Shown: positions 51,428 to 61,258, numbered from the stretch's first letter. The stretch: DNA of 64,000 nucleotides from CBDCGV01 sp965216955 (GCA_965216955.1 CBDCGV010000011.1:124001-188000); one strand, 5' to 3'. Program-made: numbers and translations. The notes: generated from the letters alone by a model not told the origin.

Positions 51428-52381
51428 ATGAATAACAGCAAAATTGGCATTATTACCATTACTTATAATAGTGAACCTGTTTTAGTGCCATTTATGGAGT
51501 GTATTTTGCAGCAAAGTCATACTAATTTTGTTTTGTACGTAATAGACAATATTTCTCAAGACAATACGAGAAAGATCCTAGAGCGCTATGATGATCCTCG
51601 AATTCACTTAATATACAACAATGCAAATGTTGGTGTTGCCGCAGGAAACAATCAAGGTATTAAAAAGGCCATAGAAGAAAAATGTGATTACCTATTAATT
51701 TTAAATAATGATGTAGAATTTGAGTCCACGCTCTTAGAAAAATTACTTTATTATGCCTTAGAAAAAGGATACGCTTTGATCACACCCAAAATGATGCATT
51801 ATTATGATAAATCGCTGATTTGGTACGCAGGATCAAAATTTAATAAGCTAAAAGGCTACATGGCAGCACATATTGGACTAAGAGAAAAAGACAATGGACA
51901 ATACAATGTACTCAAAGAAATGGATTACACCCCAACTTGTTGTGTTTTAGTTAAAAAAGAAGTAATAGAGGATGTAGGGTTAATGGATGAGAAGTACTTT
52001 GCCTACTATGATGATACTGATTTCTTTTACAGAATATATAAACATGGAAAGCATAAGCTTATCTATTGTCCGGATTTTGAATTTTATCATAAAGTAGGGC
52101 AACTCTCAAAGTCTAAATCAGGAACTGTTCAGAAATTCAAGTTTGGAGATTTTCATATAAAACTTACAACTCGAAACAAAGTGTACTATTTAAGAAAACA
52201 AAGCTCTTTAATTGCTTGGATAAATATCATTTATTTTTACTTTAGGCTTAATTTAAGATTCTTTTTAAGTGGTAAATACCATATTAATTGGAAAACCTTT
52301 AAGTTGATTCAAACTTCATTTTTAGAAGGTTTAAAAATGTCCCTTTCTCACAATAAAAATTCGATTTCCTTAAAATCGTAG
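51428..52381 (+). CDS. Family 2 glycosyltransferase (rhamnosyltransferase-like)
   Basis: A 317 aa GT-A glycosyltransferase: KIGIITITYNSEPVLVPFMECIL, VGVAAGNNQGIKKA, DxD-type motif in LLILNNDVEF and acidic motif YDDTDFFYRIYKHG. The C-terminal region is amphipathic and may touch the membrane. Likely substrate is surface polysaccharide. Its 3' end overlaps the convergent birA gene by 34 bp. Confidence 0.9.
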   Translation: MNNSKIGIITITYNSEPVLVPFMECILQQSHTNFVLYVIDNISQDNTRKILERYDDPRIHLIYNNANVGVAAGNNQGIKKAIEEKCDYLLILNNDVEFESTLLEKLLYYALEKGYALITPKMMHYYDKSLIWYAGSKFNKLKGYMAAHIGLREKDNGQYNVLKEMDYTPTCCVLVKKEVIEDVGLMDEKYFAYYDDTDFFYRIYKHGKHKLIYCPDFEFYHKVGQLSKSKSGTVQKFKFGDFHIKLTTRNKVYYLRKQSSLIAWINIIYFYFRLNLRFFLSGKYHINWKTFKLIQTSFLEGLKMSLSHNKNSISLKS

Positions 52382-53136
52382 CTTTCTTTTTTTAAAGAAT
52401 CAAGATTTAAAACAACTAGTTTTCCTGAATCCTCAATACCACATATAGACCCTGAAAATTGACCACTAACACTCTTAAAAAACAACTCACTATTAAATCC
52501 CAGTAAATTAGAACAATACTGCTGTTCCAACATTTGCATGGTAAGGGTAAGCGTTTGTGCTCTCAACTTAACCAATAAATTTTCAATACTTACTAAAAGC
52601 GCTTCCAATACTTCCTTTAAACCAAATTTTCTTCCTGTGATTTGTTGTAAAGAAATAGGGTTAGGGAGGTTATCAGGAAAAGTTTCTTGATGCATATTCA
52701 ATCCAATGCCAATAATCGAATATTTCAAATTTGATCCCGAGATGGTATTCTCAATCAAAATACCGCCTAACTTATGATACTTATAGTAAATATCATTGGG
52801 CCATTTAATTTTCAGATGACTCCTCAATGATGAATCTAATATCTTGTTTAAAGCATTTTGAATCCCTAAAGAAACAACCATATTTAATCGAAACTGATTT
52901 ATAGCTTTTATATCATGTGTTAAATAAATAATGCTAAAAGTTAAACTCTCTCCTTTACTTGAGAACCATATATTATTACTTTGCCCTCTCCCTTTTTTTT
53001 GATTCTCTGCTAAAATGACAGTGCCATCTATTGGTTTAGTTTTTGATATATACTCCTGTGCATACTTATTGGTAGAATCAACTTCTTCCAAATGCAATAG
53101 GTTTTTACCAGTAAAGATGGTTGGCTTAATTAACAA
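52348..53136 (-). CDS. birA: Biotin-[acetyl-CoA-carboxylase] ligase
   Basis: Attaches biotin to carboxylase carrier protein. The catalytic domain shows EEVDSTNKYAQEY, the biotinyl-AMP loop KKGRGQSNNIWFS, KWPNDIYYKYHKLGGILIE and GIGLNMHQ. There is no N-terminal DNA-binding domain, so it is a monofunctional ligase. No ATG is available at the 5' end: a TTG at 53136 puts the family N-terminus near the start (262 aa), while a longer frame reaches a TTG at 53220 and would overlap rsfS. It converges with the glycosyltransferase by a 34 bp overlap. Confidence 0.9.
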   Translation of the reverse strand: MLIKPTIFTGKNLLHLEEVDSTNKYAQEYISKTKPIDGTVILAENQKKGRGQSNNIWFSSKGESLTFSIIYLTHDIKAINQFRLNMVVSLGIQNALNKILDSSLRSHLKIKWPNDIYYKYHKLGGILIENTISGSNLKYSIIGIGLNMHQETFPDNLPNPISLQQITGRKFGLKEVLEALLVSIENLLVKLRAQTLTLTMQMLEQQYCSNLLGFNSELFFKSVSGQFSGSICGIEDSGKLVVLNLDSLKKESYDFKEIEFLL

Positions 53137-53170
53137 ATTAATTAGTTTTGATAGACAATATACGTAGAAT

Positions 53171-53554
53171 TTGAAAGGCAAAAATGAAGCGGTAAGATTT
53201 AGTTCCGAAGATAGAAGCAAATTATTTGTAGAGCTAATACATGAGAAGAAAGGAAAGGACGTTGTTTTATTAGATCTCAGAAATATTCCTGAAGCAGTTT
53301 CTGATTTCTTTCTAATTTGTCATGGAGATTCAACAACGCAGGTGAAAGCAATTGCTGATTTTTTGGTTCAAGAAACAAAGAAAAGAAATGTAGATCAAGT
53401 AAACAGCACCGAAGGAACCAGTAATGCAGAATGGGCATTAATAGATTTCGGAGATATCGTTGTTCATGTTTTTTTGAGGGATGTCAGACAGATTTACCAA
53501 TTAGAAGAACTATGGAGCGATGCGCAAGTTATTGAATACAAAAATGTTGTATAA
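53171..53554 (+). CDS. rsfS: Ribosomal silencing factor RsfS
   Basis: Binds ribosomal protein L14 and blocks subunit joining under starvation. The 127 aa protein has the DUF143 pattern: GKDVVLLDLRNIPEAVSDFFLICHGDSTTQVKAIADFL, NSTEGTSNAEWALIDFGDIVVHVFLRDVRQIYQLEELW. It starts with TTG at 53171; an in-frame stop immediately upstream excludes an earlier start and no ATG exists in frame near the 5' end. It lies nine bases before ftsH, a common pairing in Bacteroidota, and diverges from birA. Confidence 0.93.
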   Translation: MKGKNEAVRFSSEDRSKLFVELIHEKKGKDVVLLDLRNIPEAVSDFFLICHGDSTTQVKAIADFLVQETKKRNVDQVNSTEGTSNAEWALIDFGDIVVHVFLRDVRQIYQLEELWSDAQVIEYKNVV

Positions 53555-53563
53555 AATTTAACG

Positions 53564-55537
53564 ATGGATAACAATCAAAATAAAAAAGGGAATACCAATC
53601 CTGAAAATAAGAAAAGTAAGTTTAATCTATATTGGCTTTATGGAGCCATTATCATCTTTCTTTTGGGAGGCCAATTATTAAAATGGACGGCTAATACAGA
53701 AGATGTTAGCAGAACCACCTTTTATAATGACTACATCCCAAATAAAGATGTACAAAAACTAGTTGTTGTAAACAAAGAGCTGGTTGAAGTATACATTAAG
53801 CAAGATCGATTAGACCAAGAAAAGTTCAGTGCTGTTAGCCAAAAGAAGCTTGTCAAAATGAAGCATTTAGGTCCTCATTTTAGCTTTACCATTGGCTCAG
53901 TTGAAACTTTTGAAGAAAACTTAAAGGAAGCACAACAAAATTTACCTATAACAGATAGAATAAGTCCTAAATATGAAAACAGAACAAGTCTTACCAATAT
54001 TATAGGATGGTTACTTCCTATCATTATCATTGTTGGATTATGGCTGTTTATTATGAGAAGGGTTAGTGGTGGTGTAGGTGGCCCCGGAGGCCAGATATTT
54101 AATATTGGAAAGTCTCGTGCCTCTTTATATGACAAAGACACTAAAGTAAATGTAACTTTTAACGATGTCGCTGGACTAGAAGAAGCCAAAGAAGAAGTAA
54201 TGGAAGTCGTTGATTTCTTAAAAAACCCTAAGAAATATACGTCGTTAGGAGGGAAAATTCCTAAGGGAGTGTTATTAGTAGGCCCTCCTGGTACAGGAAA
54301 AACGCTACTTGCTAAAGCAATGGCAGGTGAGGCCCAGGTTCCATTCTTTTCTATTTCTGGCTCTGATTTCGTTGAAATGTTTGTAGGTGTGGGAGCTTCA
54401 AGAGTTAGAGATTTGTTCAAACAAGCAAGAGAAAAAGCGCCATGTATCATATTTATTGATGAAATAGATGCCATAGGAAGAGCAAGAGGCAAAAATATGA
54501 TGCAAAGCAATGATGAGAGAGAAAATACTTTAAACCAACTTTTAGTCGAAATGGATGGTTTTGGTGGAGACTCGGGCGTTATATTACTAGCTGCTACTAA
54601 CCGTCCTGATGTATTAGACGGAGCACTTTTAAGGCCTGGTCGATTTGACCGACAAATTGGGATAGACAAGCCCGATTTAAAGGGCAGAGAAGCCATCTTT
54701 AAAGTACATCTTAAACCTTTAAAAACGGCTACAGAGATTAGTGCCGACAAATTGGCAGCACAAACTCCTGGCTTTGCGGGAGCAGAAATTGCAAATGTTT
54801 GTAATGAAGCTGCACTTATTGCTGCTAGAAGAGGTAAAAAGCACATTGAAATGAAAGACTTTAATGACGCTATCGACAGGGTAATAGGAGGTTTAGAAAA
54901 AAAGAATAAAATTATTTCCCCAGAGGAAAAAAAGATAATTGCCTATCATGAAGCTGGGCACGCTATATGTGGTTGGTTTTTGGATCATGCTGACCCATTG
55001 GTTAAAGTAACTATTATACCAAGAGGAATAGCAGCACTTGGTTATGCTCAATATCTCCCTAAAGAGCAATACTTATATAGAACAGAACAATTGATAGACA
55101 GCATTTGTATGACATTGGGAGGACGTGCTGCAGAAGAGATTATCTTTGGAAAAATATCTACAGGCGCCCAAAATGACCTTCAAAAGGTAACACAGATGGC
55201 TTATGGGATGGTCACTGTGTATGGTATGAATGATAAAGTCGGCAATGTTTCTTTTTACGATCCTCAAAGAGAGGGTGGGTTTACAAAACCTTATTCTGAC
55301 GAAACAGCTAAAGTAATTGATGATGAAGCAAGAAAAATAATTGAAGATGCTTACAATAGAACTTTGGCGTTGTTAAGGGATCGAAGATCTGAATTAGAAA
55401 TTGTAGCTAAAGAGTTGTTGGAAAAAGAAATTCTTTTTAGAGCTGATTTAGAAAAGTTAATAGGTAAAAGGCCAAGTGAAGTAGACAGCAGTAGTGATAA
55501 TGGAGATTCTGAAAGCACTGTTGAAATTTCGGCATAG
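53564..55537 (+). CDS. ftsH: ATP-dependent zinc metalloprotease FtsH
   Basis: Membrane AAA+ protease that degrades misassembled membrane proteins and some regulators. The 657 aa protein has two N-terminal transmembrane helices (IIIFLLGGQLLKW and IIGWLLPIIIIVGLWLFIM) around a periplasmic domain, Walker A GPPGTGKTLLAKA, Walker B CIIFIDEIDAIG, a second region of homology ATNRPDVLDGALLRPGRFD, and the zinc site HEAGH with a downstream acidic ligand. It ends in an acidic serine-rich tail. Co-transcribed with rsfS. Confidence 0.98.
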   Translation: MDNNQNKKGNTNPENKKSKFNLYWLYGAIIIFLLGGQLLKWTANTEDVSRTTFYNDYIPNKDVQKLVVVNKELVEVYIKQDRLDQEKFSAVSQKKLVKMKHLGPHFSFTIGSVETFEENLKEAQQNLPITDRISPKYENRTSLTNIIGWLLPIIIIVGLWLFIMRRVSGGVGGPGGQIFNIGKSRASLYDKDTKVNVTFNDVAGLEEAKEEVMEVVDFLKNPKKYTSLGGKIPKGVLLVGPPGTGKTLLAKAMAGEAQVPFFSISGSDFVEMFVGVGASRVRDLFKQAREKAPCIIFIDEIDAIGRARGKNMMQSNDERENTLNQLLVEMDGFGGDSGVILLAATNRPDVLDGALLRPGRFDRQIGIDKPDLKGREAIFKVHLKPLKTATEISADKLAAQTPGFAGAEIANVCNEAALIAARRGKKHIEMKDFNDAIDRVIGGLEKKNKIISPEEKKIIAYHEAGHAICGWFLDHADPLVKVTIIPRGIAALGYAQYLPKEQYLYRTEQLIDSICMTLGGRAAEEIIFGKISTGAQNDLQKVTQMAYGMVTVYGMNDKVGNVSFYDPQREGGFTKPYSDETAKVIDDEARKIIEDAYNRTLALLRDRRSELEIVAKELLEKEILFRADLEKLIGKRPSEVDSSSDNGDSESTVEISA

Positions 55538-55586
55538 CTCCAAAACGAAAGACCATCTTTCAGCAACTATTTGTTAGATAGCACTA

Positions 55587-57500
55587 TTAATCATAAAATT
55601 GCCAACTAACACCAAATTTAATGGCTCTATCTTGCGCTGCATAATTTGGGGCAATATAATATCCTGGCTCTCCAAACCAACCTTGATTAAGGTGCTGTAA
55701 TAAAAAGAACATTCTAAAAGTTTTTATCTGTAAACGAAAAAACAAATCCATAATTGGATACATTGTTATCATTTCTTCATCCTGGAGATAAAAATCAGCC
55801 AAAGCTGGGTTATAACTGTCTGTTTTATACTTAGTATTATACCAAATATCAAATCCTAAATGCGCATGTAATTTACCGCTTATAAATCCCCCCTGATAAT
55901 AGAAACTTTGTTTAAAATAAAACTTAGGCAAACGCAGTACTTCTCGATTGGAAATGTATTGCGCAATTATTTCATTATCTAAATGAAACAATCTCCAATC
56001 AAAAGATTTACTTCCTCTAAAAATAAGCACGTAAAGAAATGGTTTGTATTGTTGATAGTCAATATCTTGATCTATATAAGTATAATTCTTAACTAAATAA
56101 TTTGATAAGTTGGCATGAATATCTCCTTTGTTGCAATGAAAATTAATTGCTCCATATAGAGTAAGCATTCGTTTTAAATTGTTATCCCATTTAAAATGAT
56201 TGCTGGAAAAATTATCACTTCTCAGACTCGGACTAGACAACGTTAACCCTCCTTTTAAACCAAGTGTCATCATTTCGTTCAATCGAATTTTCGCAAGCGA
56301 CCTCAAGTACGCATCTCCTATATAATTTGGAGCGACACTTACAGCCCCTTTTACAGAAAAGTTAAACCTCAAAAGATCATTCTTCATATTATCTATTCCT
56401 GCACCAAGAATAAGATCATGTTTTTTCGCATCTATCTCCTGTTGCTCTCGATGCAAAAATTTATGTTTTAAAAAAAAGTGATAACCAAAATCATTTCTAG
56501 AAAATGTGGAATCTTTTTTCAATTCATCAAAAAAATTTTCAATTTTAAATTCATTGCTCACCTCTCGCATATTTGTTTCATCAAATGTCGAAGTAGAATC
56601 AAAAAAGAAATCTTTATAAAAACTAGTGGTGCTCTGATTATCGAAATAATCATAATTATATCTCTTATAATTAAATGTATGTGTTAATGCATGCTTTCGA
56701 TCTAAATCCTTTATCATTAAAGTATCTAAAAGCGTATCGGACACCGCTTTCCCAAAATAAATTGTTTGTTGAATGTTAAGCTCCCTCCTCCCCCAAATAT
56801 TTGATGCATTATTTAGATTAACAGGTGCCACAGATAAATCTCTTGAGAAGTTTGGATCGTTAATAGCATCAACCTGCAAGCCCCCATTCTCCTGATTTTT
56901 TAATTTATTAAGAATAAAAGCAGCCATCAAGTTGTAACGTTTATTTTTTGAATGAAACCAATTAAAGAGGCTAAACCGATGGACTGCGCTTGCACTCCGA
57001 TCCGTAAAGCCATCAGAATTAATCCCTTTATAATCAACGCCTACATTTACCCTTGGATTAATATTTTGAGCATGTGCTCCTCCAAAGAGATATTCTTCAT
57101 TCTTTCCAAACTGTAAATACAAGTCGCTAAACGGTGTCTTTGTATTATAATATTTAATAGATTGCGGTGTAAAAAAATACTTATCAAATTGATTAAATCC
57201 GTGTTGGAGACCTATTTTTTGCATAGGAGAAAAAAACAGTGGTTTATATCGCTGTCCCACATTACTTAAAAAAAGATATGGGTACTCCCATTTCCAAGCT
57301 GGATTGTAACGATGAAAGTCTTTTAATTCCGTACTTACTTTCTTTAAATCAATTTGGTCTCCATATGTATAGCGCGTATCTTTTTTAATAACTGGATTTG
57401 GTTTAAGACCTAAATCAGACTGAGCACTTACTAAGTGTGAAAAAAAACAAATGGCTATAAAAAGTATTTTTTTCAATATTGGCCTCTTGATATTATTCAA
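55587..57500 (-). CDS. Putative outer membrane porin (Porin_10 type)
   Basis: A 637 aa protein with a signal peptide (KKILFIAICFFSHLVSAQ) and a long series of beta-strands, of the Bacteroidota family usually called putative porin. Typical motifs are DFHRYNPAWKWEYPYLFLSNVGQ near residue 65, LGNVGQ-like turns and a final aromatic strand ending IKFGVSWQF. The start is TTG at 57500 overlapping punA by eight bases; another TTG lies 24 bp downstream. The order lpxK-punA-porin, all overlapping, recurs in Flavobacteriales as I remember them. Confidence 0.88.
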   Translation of the reverse strand: MNNIKRPILKKILFIAICFFSHLVSAQSDLGLKPNPVIKKDTRYTYGDQIDLKKVSTELKDFHRYNPAWKWEYPYLFLSNVGQRYKPLFFSPMQKIGLQHGFNQFDKYFFTPQSIKYYNTKTPFSDLYLQFGKNEEYLFGGAHAQNINPRVNVGVDYKGINSDGFTDRSASAVHRFSLFNWFHSKNKRYNLMAAFILNKLKNQENGGLQVDAINDPNFSRDLSVAPVNLNNASNIWGRRELNIQQTIYFGKAVSDTLLDTLMIKDLDRKHALTHTFNYKRYNYDYFDNQSTTSFYKDFFFDSTSTFDETNMREVSNEFKIENFFDELKKDSTFSRNDFGYHFFLKHKFLHREQQEIDAKKHDLILGAGIDNMKNDLLRFNFSVKGAVSVAPNYIGDAYLRSLAKIRLNEMMTLGLKGGLTLSSPSLRSDNFSSNHFKWDNNLKRMLTLYGAINFHCNKGDIHANLSNYLVKNYTYIDQDIDYQQYKPFLYVLIFRGSKSFDWRLFHLDNEIIAQYISNREVLRLPKFYFKQSFYYQGGFISGKLHAHLGFDIWYNTKYKTDSYNPALADFYLQDEEMITMYPIMDLFFRLQIKTFRMFFLLQHLNQGWFGEPGYYIAPNYAAQDRAIKFGVSWQFYD

Positions 57501-58320
57501 AATTAGCTATCAAGGATTTAATAACTTTCATTGCCTTAGGAGCAGCTGCCTTTGCCTCCAAAATAATTTCTTCTACTGTCATTTTTGGGAGATTTCCTTC
57601 TTCAATATATCCTTCATTTGAAACAACACCAACAACAAACACTTTCATATTAGCATGCCTAGCAGCAAGCACTTCGGGCACAGTAGACATACCAACAATA
57701 TCTCCGCCTATCCGATTAAAAAAACGAAATTCTGCACGCGTTTCCAAAAAGGGTCCTGTCACGGCAATATAAACCCCTCTATGCGCCTTAATATTACCAT
57801 TCCTAGCTATTTGCTCTGCGTATTCTATCATTTCAGTGTTATAAGCATTAGCCATATCGGGAAAACGCTCTCCTAGCTCCTCAAAATTCTTACCGATTAA
57901 TGGGTTTGAAACCTGCAAATTGATATGATCTTCCACAAACACCAAATCCCCTGTTTTTATATTCGCATTACAACTTCCACATGCACTAGCCATTAAAATC
58001 TGACGAACGCCCAGTTGTTGCATCACCCGAACTGGAAATGTGACTTCTTTCATAGAATAACCCTCATAGAAATGGAATCTCCCAGACAAAATTAAGACCT
58101 GTCTGTTTTTGTATTTCGCAAAAATTAATTGACCACTATGACTTACCACAGTTGAAATAGGGAAATGGGGAATATCTTTATAATCAATAGAAGCTTCTAC
58201 ATCAAAATCTTCTAAAAAGGCGCCTTGCCCTGTCCCAAGTATTAATCCAGATGTTGGACGAAAATCACTTATTCTTTTTATATAAGAAACCGCTTCCTTT
58301 ATTTGCTCTAAGTAATTCAT
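57493..58320 (-). CDS. punA: Purine-nucleoside phosphorylase (PNP_UDP_1 family)
   Basis: Splits purine nucleosides with phosphate, 275 aa, trimeric-type. It keeps the conserved GDLVFVEDHINL, NPLIGKNFEELGERFPDM, GPFLETRAE (substrate glutamate), GMSTVPEVLAARH and VSNEGY (base-binding asparagine). It departs from the family in the phosphate loop (GTGQG for GSGLG) and the base-site motif (SACGSCN in place of NAAGGLN), so its specificity may differ from classical PNP. It overlaps lpxK by four bases (ATGA). Confidence 0.88.
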   Translation of the reverse strand: MNYLEQIKEAVSYIKRISDFRPTSGLILGTGQGAFLEDFDVEASIDYKDIPHFPISTVVSHSGQLIFAKYKNRQVLILSGRFHFYEGYSMKEVTFPVRVMQQLGVRQILMASACGSCNANIKTGDLVFVEDHINLQVSNPLIGKNFEELGERFPDMANAYNTEMIEYAEQIARNGNIKAHRGVYIAVTGPFLETRAEFRFFNRIGGDIVGMSTVPEVLAARHANMKVFVVGVVSNEGYIEEGNLPKMTVEEIILEAKAAAPKAMKVIKSLIANFE

Positions 58321-59387
58321 TGTTCTGTTTTAAAATAATATTCTAAAAAGTCAAAAATTAGATTATTCAGATTTCTACCATCATTTTGCAAAAAAACTAT
58401 TTTAATCGGAATACAATATAAATCAATCTTATTTTCTCTTAAAAGCTTAGCGAAAGGCTCAAACTTAACGGCATCTCTTTCTGTCGTTAATAAAAGCTTA
58501 TTAACTTCTCCCATATTCTTATATGCTGAAATTATTTGCTCCACATCTCTTCTTCCATAGGTAAAATGGTCGCTAAAATTAAGCCAATGTACCTCCTTAG
58601 AAAGTGGGTCCAAATACTCAATTAATGGTTTTTCTTCTGCTATTCCCGTAAACAATAATATTTCCTCATTCCCAGTGAACTGCCAACGTTCACCTCCTCC
58701 AAAAGCGTTATAAGGAGCTAAATATTTTATTGAAGAGAAAAAAAGATATTGATTCTTTCCAAAGTCAAAATCTCTAGCAAAAGCCCTTTTTTCATCTTCA
58801 CTTAAAGTTTCAGGACACCTAGTAACAACAATGATATCAGCCTCTTTAGCTCTTTTTTTAGGTTCTTGTAACCATCCAACTGGGAAAAGTTGATCTTTCC
58901 AAAAAGGGTTTTGATAGGTGGTTAATAGAATATTCATAGCAGGTTTAACGGCTAAATACTGAAAGGCATCATCCAAAAGCAAAAGCTCAATCGCTGGGTA
59001 TTTCTGAATTAACGAAGGAATGGCAAGTGCCCTATTTTCCCCGACAGCTAATTTAATGTGTTGTCCATACTTTGCATATACTTGCCTTGGCTCATCTCCA
59101 ATCTTGTGATAGTTGTCTTGTGCACTAACAACTCTGAAACCTGAGGTCTTTCTTTTTAAGCCTTTGCTAATTACCCCAACATTGTAATTCCCTGCCAATA
59201 ATTCAATTAAATATTCAATCATTGGCGTTTTCCCAGTTCCCTTCATGGCAATATTGCCAACATTAATAATGGGTACATCAAACTCTGCAGCGTTTAAAAA
59301 CCCAGAAGAATACAATGCATTTCTTGTCTTAACTATGGCTCCATATAACAATGCTAGTGGAAAAAGCAATAATCTAAGTATCTTCAT
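58317..59387 (-). CDS. lpxK: Tetraacyldisaccharide 4'-kinase
   Basis: Phosphorylates the lipid A disaccharide at the inner membrane. The ATG at 59387 gives a 356 aa protein with an N-terminal membrane helix (ILRLLLFPLALLYGAIV), the P-loop NVGNIAMKGTGKTPMIEYL, and LLDDAFQYLAVKP. An upstream start would extend it into the divergent Nif3 gene. First gene of lpxK-punA-porin; divergent from the Nif3-like gene with 22 bp between start codons. Confidence 0.94.
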   Translation of the reverse strand: MKILRLLLFPLALLYGAIVKTRNALYSSGFLNAAEFDVPIINVGNIAMKGTGKTPMIEYLIELLAGNYNVGVISKGLKRKTSGFRVVSAQDNYHKIGDEPRQVYAKYGQHIKLAVGENRALAIPSLIQKYPAIELLLLDDAFQYLAVKPAMNILLTTYQNPFWKDQLFPVGWLQEPKKRAKEADIIVVTRCPETLSEDEKRAFARDFDFGKNQYLFFSSIKYLAPYNAFGGGERWQFTGNEEILLFTGIAEEKPLIEYLDPLSKEVHWLNFSDHFTYGRRDVEQIISAYKNMGEVNKLLLTTERDAVKFEPFAKLLRENKIDLYCIPIKIVFLQNDGRNLNNLIFDFLEYYFKTEQ

Positions 59388-59409
59388 CTTATTCAAAGTT
59401 ACGACAACT

Positions 59410-60510
59410 ATGGCTATAAAAATTAAAGAGATAATCAATCATTTAGAATCCATCGCACCAAAAAACTATCAAGAGAGTTATGATAATTCTGGTCTAATAA
59501 CTGGCAACCCTGATTGGGATATAAAAGGGGCTCTATTGTGCTTAGATTCGGTGGAAGAGATTATTGAGGAGGCCATTCAAAAAAAATGCAATTTAATAAT
59601 TGCACATCACCCAATTGTTTTTAGTGGATTAAAAAGTATTACTGGCAAAAACTATATTGAAAGAACTATTATAAAAGCTATTAAGCATGATATTGCTATT
59701 TATGCAATACACACTAATTTAGACAACATAAGAAATGGTGTAAACTTTAAAATTGCTCAGCGACTAACACTAAAAGATACAAGGATATTGGCTCCAAAGA
59801 AAAATCTTCTCAAAAAACTTTACACCTATGTTCCCAACAACAATCTACCTGAAGTTCAAGAGGCCCTTTTTGATGCAGGCGGAGGGATGCTCGGAAATTA
59901 TTCAGAATGCAGTTTTTATATAAGTGGAAAAGGGACCTTTAAAGGAAATGAATTAAGTAACCCCACTTTAGGAGAGAAAGGGAAAAGACATGCAGAGGAA
60001 GAGTTTAAACTAGAAATTATTTTTCCTGCTCACCTAGAATCAAAAATTTTGACTGCCCTTAGAACATCGCATGTATATGAAGAGATTGCTTATGAAATTG
60101 TCTTATTAGATAATGCCAACCAAGATGTAGGATCAGGTTTAATTGGAACACTTGATACTCCGATGGAAGAAAATGACTTTCTTAAATTTCTAAAGGAAAA
60201 AATGAACACCCAATGTATTAGACATACCAAGCTCCTTAACAAACCAATAAGCAAAGTAGCACTTTGCGGCGGAGCAGGAAGCTTTTTACTAAACGCAGCA
60301 CTCCATCAAGAAGCTGATATTTTCATTACTGGAGATTATAAATATCATCAATTTTTTGATGCCGAAAACAAAATTGTAATAGCCGATATTGGCCATTATG
60401 AAAGTGAACAGTATACTATAGAGCTTTTTTATGACCTTTTAAACGAAAAATTTGGTACCTTTGCGCTTCATTTAACGGAATTTTGCACAAATCCAATAAA
60501 TTATTTTTAG
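59410..60510 (+). CDS. Nif3-like dinuclear metal centre protein
   Basis: A 366 aa NIF3/YqfO-type protein. Metal ligands are IAHHPIVF, AIHTNLD and the C-terminal IADIGHYESEQ; a PII-like insert (PNNNLPEVQEALFDAGGGMLGNYSECSF) sits between the two halves, as in YqfO. The family has been linked to GTP cyclohydrolase I type 2 and other hydrolase activities, but the general function is unsettled. ATG at 59410. The zinc-ribbon gene starts one base after its stop, a widely conserved pairing. Confidence 0.93.
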   Translation: MAIKIKEIINHLESIAPKNYQESYDNSGLITGNPDWDIKGALLCLDSVEEIIEEAIQKKCNLIIAHHPIVFSGLKSITGKNYIERTIIKAIKHDIAIYAIHTNLDNIRNGVNFKIAQRLTLKDTRILAPKKNLLKKLYTYVPNNNLPEVQEALFDAGGGMLGNYSECSFYISGKGTFKGNELSNPTLGEKGKRHAEEEFKLEIIFPAHLESKILTALRTSHVYEEIAYEIVLLDNANQDVGSGLIGTLDTPMEENDFLKFLKEKMNTQCIRHTKLLNKPISKVALCGGAGSFLLNAALHQEADIFITGDYKYHQFFDAENKIVIADIGHYESEQYTIELFYDLLNEKFGTFALHLTEFCTNPINYF

Positions 60511-60511
60511 T

Positions 60512-61258
60512 ATGGCTACAGCTACACAGGAATTGACAATAGAAGAGAAATTGACACAACTTCATGATCTTCAGACTATTTACTCTGAAATTGATGAAAT
60601 TCACATTTTAAAGGGAGAGCTTCCTATGGAAGTTGCTGACTTAGAAGATGACATTGAAGGTCTAAAGATTAGGGTTAATAAAATTGATGCTGATATTACC
60701 AACAAAGAAGATGAAATCTCATCAAGAAGAAATTCTATTGTAGAATCTAAAGCATTAGTTGAAAAATACAATAGGCAACTTGACAATGTAAAGAACAATC
60801 GTGAATACGATGCTTTAACTAAGGAAATTGAGCTTCAAACTTTAGAGGTTCAACTTAATGAAAAGAAAATTGGCGATGCAGAAATAGAGATTGAGGGGTT
60901 AAAGGAATTACTTGAAGAAACTAAAGAAAAAGCTGAAAGTAAAGAAAAAGACCTTGAAGTGAAAAAGGTAGAGCTTGAAAAAATAATTAGCAAAACAGAA
61001 AAGCAAGAAGTTAAGCTAACCAACAAAGCAACAAGGCTAGCTAAAAAAATTGAACCCAGACTCATTAATGCATTTAATAGAATTAGAGGCTCATACAAAA
61101 ATGGCCTTGCAGTTGTTAGTGTAGAGAGAGATTCTTGTGGAGGATGTTTTGGGAAGGTACCTCCTCAGACACAAATGGAAATTAGACAAAGGAAGAAGAT
61201 TATTCTTTGTGAACATTGTGGTAGGCTCTTAGTTGACACAAACAAGGAAGAAGAATAA
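60512..61258 (+). CDS. Zinc-ribbon coiled-coil protein (C4-type)
   Basis: A 248 aa protein with an almost continuous coiled coil (about residues 10-195, rich in E, K and L) and a C-terminal C4 zinc ribbon (CGGCFGKVPPQTQ ... CEHCGRLLVD). Such proteins are co-encoded with Nif3-like proteins in many bacteria and are described as possible nucleic-acid-binding proteins. Start ATG, one base after the Nif3 stop; a terminator follows. Confidence 0.92.
   Translation: MATATQELTIEEKLTQLHDLQTIYSEIDEIHILKGELPMEVADLEDDIEGLKIRVNKIDADITNKEDEISSRRNSIVESKALVEKYNRQLDNVKNNREYDALTKEIELQTLEVQLNEKKIGDAEIEIEGLKELLEETKEKAESKEKDLEVKKVELEKIISKTEKQEVKLTNKATRLAKKIEPRLINAFNRIRGSYKNGLAVVSVERDSCGGCFGKVPPQTQMEIRQRKKIILCEHCGRLLVDTNKEEE

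Noticed and set aside
53875..54846. A 323-codon frame on the minus strand inside ftsH
   Set aside because: It is a shadow of the ftsH coding sequence: its residues show no domain, it has no start context, and the sense strand encodes a textbook FtsH.
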